The notes beneath the pieces were generated by a model, which saw only the letters and a program-made list of their open reading frames with translations, was not told the DNA's origin and did no database searches. From Conexibacter sp. CPCC 205762 (lineage in GTDB: Bacteria > Actinomycetota > Thermoleophilia > Solirubrobacterales > Solirubrobacteraceae): 64,000 nucleotides of DNA. The first letter of the stretch is position 1. The number at the start of each line of letters is the position of its first letter. Position numbers and translations under genes: made by a program. Below are positions 34,605 through 44,342 of the stretch, one piece after another. The stretch covers positions 1-64,000 of the forward strand of contig NZ_JAUTDN010000025.1 of NCBI RefSeq assembly GCF_030646155.1, written 5' to 3'.

Positions 34605-36392
34605 CTAGGGCTGGCCCGGACAGGGCTCGCCCCGCAGGGCGGCGGTCGCGGCGGCGTCGAGCACGGCGGCGCCGCCCGCGCCGTCGACCGCGACGCGGTA
34701 GACCTCACGCGCGGCCGCGTGCGACACGAGGCCGGCGCGGACGTCGTCCAGCACCGCCTCCGGGTCGCGCTCGGCGGGCGCGCCATAGCCGCCCCCGCCG
34801 GCCATGAACGAGACCATCCGGTCGCCCGCTCCCAGCGGCCGGATCGTGTTCGGCGCGACCGTCTCGACGCGGCCGTCGGCGTGGTGGACCTCGCCCCAGT
34901 TGGGCGAGCCGGGGAGTCCGCCGCGCAATCCGTACGGCGCCGTCTGCTCGGTCGTGCCGCCGCCGTACCAGAGCGAGGTCACGTCGTCCTGGTCGAGCCG
35001 GTAGCTGATCAGCGCGCCGAAGCCGCCGCGCCAGCGGCCGGCGCCGGCCGAGTCGGGCACCAGCTCGATCTGCTCGATCAGCGCGGGCGCGACCAGCTCG
35101 TGCAGCTCCGGGTCGGGCGCCTGCGTGCCGCCCATCGCGACCGGGCTGCCCAGGCCGTCCCAGCCGTCGGCGCCGTCGAGGCCGCCGGAGCCGGCGAGCG
35201 TGAACGAGCTGATGACGGCGAACGGGCGGCCGGTGTGCGCGTCGACGCCGGCCTCGGCGAACTGGCCGAAGCGGCCCCAGCCGGCGAGCGTGCCGCGCGG
35301 CGCGGCGTCGGCGAGCGCGAGCCAGATCGCCTCGACGATCGTCTCGCACGTCAGCAGCGTGCAGAGCGTCGTCGCGGCCGGCGCGACCGCGTGGACGATC
35401 GTGCCCGGCTCGGCGATCACGTCGAACTGGGCGAGCGAGCCGTCGTTGCGCGGCACGTCGGGGTCGACGATCGCGAACAGGCCGATCATGCTCGACGCGA
35501 CCGTGTTCGCGAGCGTCGAGTTGGCGTAGCCGGCGACCTGCGGGTCGGAGCCGGTGAAGTCGAACGTGACGTGCTCGCCGGCGACGCGCGCCTCGACGGC
35601 CACCTTGATCGGGCCGGGCACGTTCGCGCCGCCGGAGTCGAGGTGGCGCTCGGCGCGGTAGACGCCGTCCCTCAGCGCCGCGACCTCGCGCGCCATGTGG
35701 CGGCGCGACGCCTCCAGGTGGTAGTCGATCCCGGCGCGCACGCGCGCGCGGCCGAACTTCGCCAGCATCGCCAGCAGCTGCTCCGCGCCGACGGTGACGG
35801 CGCCGATCTGGCAGTGGAGGTCGCCGACGACGAAGTCGGGCACGCGCACGTTGAGCGCGATCACGTCCCACAGGTCGCGCTGCTCGACGCCCCTGCTCAC
35901 GAGCCGCACCGGCGGGATCCGCAGCGCGTCCTCCCATGCGTCGGTGACGTAGGGGTTGTAGCCGACGACCCCGCCGCCGCCGACGTCGGCGTGATGGCCC
36001 TTCGACGCGGTCCAGAAGACCAGCTCGCCGTCTGCGAAGACCGGCTTCAGCACGGTCATGTCGGGCGGGTGGTTGTTGCCGTGGTAAGGGTCGTTGAGGA
36101 GGAAGACGTCGCCGTCGTGGACGTCGTCGCCGAACCGCTCGGCGACCGCCCGGTACGCGCTCGGCAGCGAGCCGGCGAGCACGGGGATGTAGTCCTTCGT
36201 CGCGATCCAGCGGCCGTCGCCGTCGAAGATGCCGGTGACGAAGTCGCGGATCTGGAAGATCCGCGAGCGCGAGGTGCGCAGCATCGTCTCGGCCATGTGC
36301 TCGGCGATCGCGTCGAGCCGGTTGGCGACGATCGCGGCGCCGACGGGGTCGACGGCGGTCGCGTTCTCGGGCGCTGCGATGGTGCTAGACAC
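34605..36392 (-). CDS. hyuB: Hydantoinase B / oxoprolinase-type subunit
   Basis: A 595-residue HyuB family protein (PF02538). Landmarks are 'VANRLDAIAEHMAETMLRTSRSRIFQIRDFVTGIFDGDGRW', 'GDVFLLNDPYHGNNHPPDMTVLKPVF', 'KGHHADVGGG' and 'GGGYGAPAERDPEAVLDDVRAGLVS'. With HyuA it forms an ATP-dependent amidohydrolase or carboxylase acting on cyclic amides such as hydantoins or 5-oxoproline, or on ketones. GTG start at 36392 has a perfect GGAGG five bases upstream and overlaps the hyuA stop by eight bases. Substrate specificity cannot be read. Confidence 0.88.
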   Translation of the reverse strand: MSSTIAAPENATAVDPVGAAIVANRLDAIAEHMAETMLRTSRSRIFQIRDFVTGIFDGDGRWIATKDYIPVLAGSLPSAYRAVAERFGDDVHDGDVFLLNDPYHGNNHPPDMTVLKPVFADGELVFWTASKGHHADVGGGGVVGYNPYVTDAWEDALRIPPVRLVSRGVEQRDLWDVIALNVRVPDFVVGDLHCQIGAVTVGAEQLLAMLAKFGRARVRAGIDYHLEASRRHMAREVAALRDGVYRAERHLDSGGANVPGPIKVAVEARVAGEHVTFDFTGSDPQVAGYANSTLANTVASSMIGLFAIVDPDVPRNDGSLAQFDVIAEPGTIVHAVAPAATTLCTLLTCETIVEAIWLALADAAPRGTLAGWGRFGQFAEAGVDAHTGRPFAVISSFTLAGSGGLDGADGWDGLGSPVAMGGTQAPDPELHELVAPALIEQIELVPDSAGAGRWRGGFGALISYRLDQDDVTSLWYGGGTTEQTAPYGLRGGLPGSPNWGEVHHADGRVETVAPNTIRPLGAGDRMVSFMAGGGGYGAPAERDPEAVLDDVRAGLVSHAAAREVYRVAVDGAGGAAVLDAAATAALRGEPCPGQP

Positions 36393-38493
36393 TGACGCCT
36401 CCTGCGTGCAGCCGGTCGAGGACGCCGTCGAGCGGCGCCTGCGCGCCGTGCAGCAGGAAGCTGCCGGACGGCGCGACGGTCAGGGCGGTGCCGGGCGGCA
36501 CCACGATCGTGCTCGTGCGCAGCTCCACCAGCGCGGGGCCTTCCAGCCGCGCGCCGGCGCCGAGCGTCTCCCCGGCGAAGACGGGCGTCGGCGCGAAGCG
36601 GCCGTCGAACCAGGCGTCGCGCTCGCCGCGCGGGGCCGGCGGCTCGCCGGGCCGCACCGGCGGCGCCGGCTCGCTCTCGCCGGCCGGCCCGCGCGCCTCG
36701 ACGCGGACATTGACCAGCTCCAGCTCGACGCCGTCGAGCACGTGGCCGTAGCGCTCGCGGTGGAGCGCGGGGAAGCGCGCGAGCGTCTGGTCCAGCAGCG
36801 CGGCGGTGACCGGCTCGCCCTCCGGCAGGTCGAGCTCGAGCTGATGCACCTGGCCGACGTAGCGGACCTCCAGCGAGCGGCGGTAGCGCGCCTGCCAGGG
36901 CGCGACGCCCTCCTGCTCCAACTGCGCCCGCGCGGCCTCCTCCAGCTCAGCCCACGCCTCGCCGAGCGATGCAGCGCCGGGGGCAGGTGTACGGCCGTAC
37001 ACGGTCCGCACGCCGTGGTGGACGAAGTCGGTCACGAGCATGCCGGCGGCGCACAGCACCGAGGCGTCGCGCGGGACGACGACGAGCGGGATCTCCAGGT
37101 CGGCGGCGAGCGCGGCGGCGTGGACCGGGCCGGCGCCGCCGGCCGCGACGAGCGCGAACTCGCGCGGGTCGAGACCGCGGCTGACGGTCGCCAGCCGCAG
37201 CGAGTCGGTCATCGCCGCGTTGACGGTGTCGTAGATGCCGGCGGCGGCGCTGAGGCGGTCGATCCCCAGCTCCGCGGCGACCGCGTCGACCGCCCGCTCG
37301 GCGGCGTCGCGGGCCAGCGACAGCTCGCCGCCGCCGAAGCTGTCGCCGCCGACGTAGCCGAGCAGCAGGCCGGCGTCGGTGACGGTCGCCTGGGTGCCGC
37401 CGCGGCCATAGCAGGCCGGTCCGGGCGAGGCGCCCGCGCTCTGCGGGCCGACGCGCAGCATCCCGCCGGCCGTCACCCACGCGATCGAGCCGCCGCCGGC
37501 GCCGATCGTGGAGATGTCGAGCATCGGCGTCGTGACCGCCTGGTCGCCGAGCAGGCCGCCGGGGCGGACGTCGGTGACGCCGCCGCGCGCGAGGCTGACC
37601 TCGAAGCTCGTGCCGCCCATGTCGATCGTCATCGCCTTCGGCAGCTCCAGCGGCGCGACCGCCGCCGCGCTCGCGATCGGGCCGCCGGCCGGGCCGGAGA
37701 GCAGCGTCGAGACGGCGTGCTCGGCGACGACCTCGGGGGTCGCGACGCCGCCGTTGGACTGCATCACCAGCAGCGAGCCGCCGAAGCGGAGCTGCTTCAG
37801 GCGCGTGCGCAGGTTGGTCAGGTAGTCGCGCAGGATCGGCCCCACGTAGGCGTTGACGACGGCGGTGGAGGTGCGCTCGTAGAGCCGCACCTCGGGCGCG
37901 ATCGCGGCCGACAGCGAGACGTAGGCGCCGGGCAGCTCCTGCCGCACCAGCTCGGCCGCCCGCAGCTCGTGCGCCGGATCCAGGAACGAGAACAGGAAGG
38001 CGATCGCGACCGCCTCGACGCCCTCGTGCGCGAACGCCCGCGCGGCGGCGACGACCGCCTGCTCGTCGAGCGGCTCCAGCTCACGCGCGCGGCGGTCGAA
38101 GCGGCCGCCGACGCCGTGGACCCGCCAGCGCGGCACGAGCGGCTGCGGCGGCGCGGTGCGCGAGTCGAACTGGCGGGCGCGCAGCCCCTGGCGCAGCCGC
38201 AGCGTGTCGCGGAAGCCGCGCGTCGCCAGCAGGCCGGTGCGGGCGCCGCTGCGGGTCAGCAGCGCGTTGGTCGTGATCGTCGTGCCGTGGACGATCGCCG
38301 GCGTCCGCTCCAGCAGCGACTCGACCGCGATCCCGAGGTCGGAGGCGATCGCGCGCAGGCCGTTGACGACGCCCTCGGCCGGATCGTGCGGGGTCGAGCT
38401 GGTCTTGTAGCTGCGGCGGCCGACGCGCTCGCCGGAGAGGACGAGGTCGGTGAAGGTGCCGCCGACGTCGACGGCGAGGCGGTAGGAGGTCAT
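36385..38493 (-). CDS. hyuA: Hydantoinase A / oxoprolinase-type subunit
   Basis: A 702-residue HyuA protein with an actin-like ATPase fold. It begins 'LAVDVGGTFTDLVLSGERVGRRSYKTSSTPHDPAEGVVNGL' (phosphate-binding loop), then 'IVHGTTITTNALLTRSGARTGLLATRGFRD', 'MTIDMGGTSFEVSLARGG' (second phosphate loop) and 'FALVAAGGAGPVHAAALAADLEIPLVVVPRDASVLCAAGMLVTDF'. It drives the ring-opening or carboxylation performed with HyuB using ATP. ATGA overlap with the ArsR regulator gene upstream ties the operon to that sensor. Confidence 0.9.
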   Translation of the reverse strand: MTSYRLAVDVGGTFTDLVLSGERVGRRSYKTSSTPHDPAEGVVNGLRAIASDLGIAVESLLERTPAIVHGTTITTNALLTRSGARTGLLATRGFRDTLRLRQGLRARQFDSRTAPPQPLVPRWRVHGVGGRFDRRARELEPLDEQAVVAAARAFAHEGVEAVAIAFLFSFLDPAHELRAAELVRQELPGAYVSLSAAIAPEVRLYERTSTAVVNAYVGPILRDYLTNLRTRLKQLRFGGSLLVMQSNGGVATPEVVAEHAVSTLLSGPAGGPIASAAAVAPLELPKAMTIDMGGTSFEVSLARGGVTDVRPGGLLGDQAVTTPMLDISTIGAGGGSIAWVTAGGMLRVGPQSAGASPGPACYGRGGTQATVTDAGLLLGYVGGDSFGGGELSLARDAAERAVDAVAAELGIDRLSAAAGIYDTVNAAMTDSLRLATVSRGLDPREFALVAAGGAGPVHAAALAADLEIPLVVVPRDASVLCAAGMLVTDFVHHGVRTVYGRTPAPGAASLGEAWAELEEAARAQLEQEGVAPWQARYRRSLEVRYVGQVHQLELDLPEGEPVTAALLDQTLARFPALHRERYGHVLDGVELELVNVRVEARGPAGESEPAPPVRPGEPPAPRGERDAWFDGRFAPTPVFAGETLGAGARLEGPALVELRTSTIVVPPGTALTVAPSGSFLLHGAQAPLDGVLDRLHAGGVSV

Positions 38494-39242
38494 GCGGCCT
38501 TGCGTCCGTGGTCGTGGGTGTGGTCGTGGTCGTGGCCGCCGTCGAGCGCGAGCGCGGCGGGCGTGAGGTCGAAGTGCTCGGCGAGCGCGGCGCGGCCCTC
38601 GTCGGTGACGGCGACGACGCGGCTCGCCTCGCGCGCCTGCAGCCAGCCGCGCCGCAGCAGCTCGTTCGTGAGCGCGGCGCCGAGCGCGCCGGCGAGGTGG
38701 TGGTCGCGCTCGCTCCAGTCGAGGCAGGCGCGCGTGAGCGGGCGCGGGCGGCTGGCGAGCGTCTCGACGTCGATCTCCAGCGCCGCGAACTTGCTCGCGC
38801 CGGACGCGGTGACGCGGAAGTCGCCGGCGCTCGGCTCCAGCCAGCCGCCGTTGACGAGCGCCTCGGTCAGCGCGACGCCGGCGCGGCCGGCGAGGTGGTC
38901 GTAGCAGAGCCGCCCGTGACGCAGGGCGATCCCCTCGTTCGCCTGCCGCAGCGAGCGCACGACGAGCGGCGGCGCGAGCAGGATCAGCACCTCCAGCGCG
39001 TCGGCGACCGCCTGGCTGGAGAGGCGGTAGAGCCGCTGGCGGCCGTGCGGCTCGACGGCGAGCAGGCCGCCGTCGGTCAGCTTTCGCAGATGGGCGCTCG
39101 CGAGCGGCCGCGAGACGCCGGCCCTGTCGGCCAGCGCCGAGGCCGAGGTGAGGCCGCCGTTGAGCAGCGTCAGCAGGATGGTGGCGCGGGTCCGGTCCGC
39201 CAGGAGCGTTCCGATCGCTGCGAGGTCAGCTTCGCCAGTCAC
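38490..39242 (-). CDS. ArsR-family regulator with His/Asp-rich tail
   Basis: A 250-residue regulator. The winged helix is 'LAAIGTLLADRTRATILLTLLNGGLTSASALADRAGVSRPLASAHLRKLTDGGLLAVEPHGRQRLYRLS'. The C-terminal half ('VVRSLRQANEGIALRHGRLCYDHLAGRAGVALTEAL') resembles the extended ArsR group often found before catabolic genes. The last residues 'GGHDHDHTHDHGRKAA' form a striking His/Asp tail that could bind metal. GTG at 39242 is the likely start (AGGG eight bases before); a TTG at 39272 lies in the operator palindrome. It is the first gene of the ten-gene operon and divergent from the ABC-F gene. Confidence 0.82.
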   Translation of the reverse strand: MTGEADLAAIGTLLADRTRATILLTLLNGGLTSASALADRAGVSRPLASAHLRKLTDGGLLAVEPHGRQRLYRLSSQAVADALEVLILLAPPLVVRSLRQANEGIALRHGRLCYDHLAGRAGVALTEALVNGGWLEPSAGDFRVTASGASKFAALEIDVETLASRPRPLTRACLDWSERDHHLAGALGAALTNELLRRGWLQAREASRVVAVTDEGRAALAEHFDLTPAALALDGGHDHDHTHDHGRKAA

Positions 39243-39264
39243 GTGAAACACCCTAATTCCGATC

Positions 39265-39286
39265 CGATTCAATGGAGATTGAATCG
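39265..39286. promoter_or_regulatory. Perfect inverted repeat, likely ArsR operator
   Basis: CGATTCAAT and ATTGAATCG flank a four-base spacer (GGAG), 23 bases upstream of the regulator's GTG. It is a nine-base perfect palindrome in otherwise GC-rich DNA, in the 120-base gap shared with the divergent ABC-F gene. Autoregulation and release on ligand binding are the inferred roles. Confidence 0.7.
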
Positions 39287-39361
39287 TAGGGCAGCTGGCG
39301 TGAAAACCGTATCAAGTCGACCGTTTTGGTCAAATATTGGCGCCGCGATAGGGTCTTCTCC

Positions 39362-41103
<1,742 letters not shown>

Positions 41104-41107
<4 letters not shown>

Positions 41108-44100
41108 CGCACGACCGTCAGCTTCACCGTCGCCGGCTTGGAGCTGTTGCCGGCAGCGTCGCGGACGACGAGCGTCAGCCGGTGGCTGCCCGGTGCGAGC
41201 GTACGGCGGCCGAACTTCGCGGTCAGCGTCAGGCGGTTGGCGCCGGCTCTGCGGAGCGTCCGTCTGAGCGTCGCGACCGGCTTCAGCGCGATGCAGCGGC
41301 GACCGCGTCTGACGCGCTCGCCGGCCTGCACGCAGCGGCCTCTGGCGGCGCGGCGGCCGGCGACCTCGCGCGTGACCGCGATCGTCAGCCTGCCGCGCTC
41401 GGAGGAGCGGAAGCTGAGCACGCTGCTCGTCGCCGCGCGCGGCGCGCGGCGGGCGCGACGGGCGGCGGCCAGCGCGGTCGCCTTGCCGCCGCGCCGCAGC
41501 CGCGTGCTCGACAGGCGCACCGAGGTCAGCCGAGGGGCGGTGCGATCGCGGGAGGCGGGCACTCTGCCGCCCGGGCCGCCGCCGTCATCCTCGTCTCCCC
41601 CGGGAACGTCGTCGTCCGCCGCGGCGCCGCAGCGCGCGTCGACCAGGCGCACGAACTGCTGCACGTAGTCGTCGCTGGTGCCCGCGCCGAGCGCGTGCGG
41701 ATCGCCGGAGAAGGCGACGCAGCCGCCGCCGGCCGCGATCCCGGTGAGCCGGGCGAAGGCCGGGACCGCGCCCTCGGGGCCGCTCGCGCGTGAGAGCAAC
41801 CGCGTCCGAGCGGAGGCGAGTCCGCGCAGGTAGACCCGCCGCCCCTCGTCGGTCGGCGCGCCGGGCGCGAGCGGCCCCGACGACGAGGCCTCGAAGGCGA
41901 CCCGCTCGCCGTCGGCGCTGATGCGCGCCTCGCCGATGCGGTTGTCGGCCGGCGCGCCATCCGGGCCGTCCGCGCGGCTGACGAGCAGCAGTCTGGAGGT
42001 CGTCAGGTCGCGCACGTAGATCGCGTCGCGCCCGGCCGGGAGCTGCGGGTCGCCGGAGCTGAACACGACCCGGTCGCCGTCACGGTCGAGCGCGAGGACG
42101 GAGCCGCCGTAGGTGCTCGCTCTGTCGTCGTCGGCGCGGCTGGCGAGCACCGTCGCGCCCGTGTCGAGCCGCCGCACGAAGACGTTCTGCGCGCCGTTGT
42201 ACGCGCCCTCCGCGATGCCGTTCTCGTAGCTGGAGAAGGCGACGCTGCGCCCGTCACCGCTGATCTCGCCGCTGAAGGCGTCGCCGCTGACCGCGCCGGG
42301 CGGATCGACGCCCGCTCTGCGGCTCGCCAGCAGCGTTCTGCCGCTGGCGAGGTCGCGCACGTGCACGTCCTCGTCGCCGGTCGCGTCGCCGTCGCCGAAG
42401 TTGGTCGCCGACGTCAGGAACGCGACGCGGCTGCCGTCGTCGCTGATCGACGGGTCGCCGGCATATGAGTCGGCCGGCGCCCCGTCGGCCCCGTCGGCGC
42501 GGCTGACGAGCGCCGTTCTGCCGTCGCGCAGGTCGCGCCGCCAGACGCTCGTGAACGCGGGCGCCAGCAGGAAGCGCCCGCGCGAGTCGAGCGTGAAGAC
42601 GACGTAGCGGCCGTCGGGCGTGATCCGCAGGTCGCGCGGGGCGCCGGCCAGCGGCGCGCCGGCAGGCCCGTCCGCACGGCTCGCGAGCGTCAGGCCGCCG
42701 GTCTCGGTGTCGCGCACGACGACCGCGCCGTCGCCGGCGGGGACGGCGCCGAGCGCCGGCGCGGTCGTCACGAAGGCGACGAAGCGGCCGTCGGCGGAGA
42801 CGGCGCCGTCGCCCGCGTCGCCGCCGTCGTTGTCGAACGGCGCGGCGCCTGCCGGCCGTGAGACGAGCCGGGTTCTGGCGCCGCCGAGGTCGCGCAGCTC
42901 GACACGTCCGGGAGCGGTGCCGTGCTGGCCGCCGACCGTCGTGGCGACATGCGTGCCGTCGCCGCTGATCGCGGCGCCGCGGGCGGCGTCGAAGGGCGCG
43001 CCGAGCGGGCCGTCGGCGCGGCTGGCGAGGATCGATCTGCCGTCGCGCCGGACGTAGACGTCGAGCCCGTCCGGGACGCTGTCGGCCGGGTCGAGCCCGA
43101 CCGCTTCGGTCACGTAGGCGACCGCGCCGCCGTCGCTGCTGATCGAGGCGACGACCGCCGCCGCGTTCGTCTCGATCCCGGCCGGGACGCTGACCAGCTC
43201 GGTCTCGCCCGCGTACGGGTCGCGGGTGTAGACGTCGTCGTCGGGCCACTGGTCGCCACCGAGGTTGGTGGCGGTCGATTCGAACGCGATCGTGTGGCCG
43301 TCGCCGTCGACGCGCGGGTTGCGCGACTCGCCGTTGCCGACGGCGCCGAGGTCGTCGGCGCGGCTGACGAGCACCGTTCTGTCGGTCGCGGGAAGGCGCA
43401 TGTAGACGTCAGTTGTGTTGTTTCTGTCGGCCGCGTCGAGCGCGGCGCCGGTATCGAACGCGACGGTCGTCCCGTCGCCGCTGATCGCGACCGTCTCGAC
43501 GTTCACGGCCTGCGTCGCCGGCAGCACGGCGCCGTCGGGGACGCCGATCGGCTGCACGCCGTCGGAGACGCCGATGCGGCGGCGGTAGGCGCGCGCGCCG
43601 GGGCTGTCGGCGGCGGCCGGCAGCCCGGCGATGTTGCGCGCGTGCGAGACGAACGCGACATATCTGCCGGTCGCGTCGATCGACGGCCCGTAGGAGCGGT
43701 CGTCGCCGATCGCGTTGAGGCCGTTGACGCGGCTGACGAGCGTCGTTCTGCCCGTCGCGAGCGTGCGCAGGTAGACGTCGCTGACGCCGTTGCGGTCGAC
43801 CGGGTCGAGCGGGCCGTCGCAGGTGAACGCGACCGCCTGGCCGTCGCGGCTGATCGCGGCCTCGCGGCAGTTGTCGTGCGCCGGCTTGCCGTCGGCGCCG
43901 TCGGCGCGGCTGACGAGCGTCACCGCTCCGCTCGCGACGTCCTTGACGTAGACGTTGCTGACCGCGTCGTCGTCGCCGGCGACGAGCCCGTCGGACTCCG
44001 ACGTGAAGGCGACGCGGTCACCGGCCTGGTCGAGCGCCTGCGGCCCGTTCGCGGATGCGGCGACCGGGGTCGAGAGCGGGGTCTGGAGGTCTGGGGCGCC

Positions 44101-44205
44101 GGAGAGCAGCGCGGTCGCGTCGGCCGGAAACGGGAGCGCGCGGGCCGGGACGGCGGCGAGAACGGTCAGGACGAGGGCGAGCAGGAGCGAACGGAGCAGA
44201 GGCAT
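41104..44205 (-). CDS. Secreted TolB/WD40-like beta-propeller protein
   Basis: A 1033-residue exported protein. Signal peptide '[23 protein letters not shown]', then about a dozen or more repeated blades of the type 'SxDGxxVAF.S.A..L...D.....[22 protein letters not shown]', forming a TolB-like propeller. The last 130 residues are a basic Ig-like domain with Cys pair 'GRCV...RRCIAL' and the ending '[29 protein letters not shown]'. The same architecture recurs at 55016. The role is unknown; surface or envelope binding is the guess. AGA codons are frequent. Its stop codon shares CTAG with that of the ABC-F gene. The start is 30 bases from a conserved intergenic element. Confidence 0.75.
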
Positions 44206-44234
44206 CGCTGCACCGTCGTCGCATGCGGCGACGG

Positions 44235-44267
44235 TGGCAATCGGGAGGCGGCCCTGGACTTTCGTCC
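44235..44267. promoter_or_regulatory. Conserved intergenic element with GGACTTTCGTCC box, copy 1
   Basis: In the gap between the TolB-like gene and LuxR gene 1. The plus strand has GGCAATCGG, a short spacer, then CCTGGACTTTCGTCC. GGACTTTCGTCC has GGAC/GTCC arms, similar to NarL/DevR-type boxes. Two other gaps (50890-50919, 58215-58241) carry the same layout. Function is inferred. Confidence 0.45.
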
Positions 44268-44342
44268 GATGCCCTGACAGAGAGATCGGGTGGTTCCCCT
44301 AATCCACCTGACCAGGATGGCGCGATCTGGGACGATCGCAGC

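Noticed and set aside
44055..44342. N-terminal extension of LuxR gene 1 from an upstream start
   Set aside because: The 96 extra codons overlap the divergent propeller gene and its promoter element and are Arg/Gly-rich without a domain; GTG 44343 begins the P-loop domain directly.
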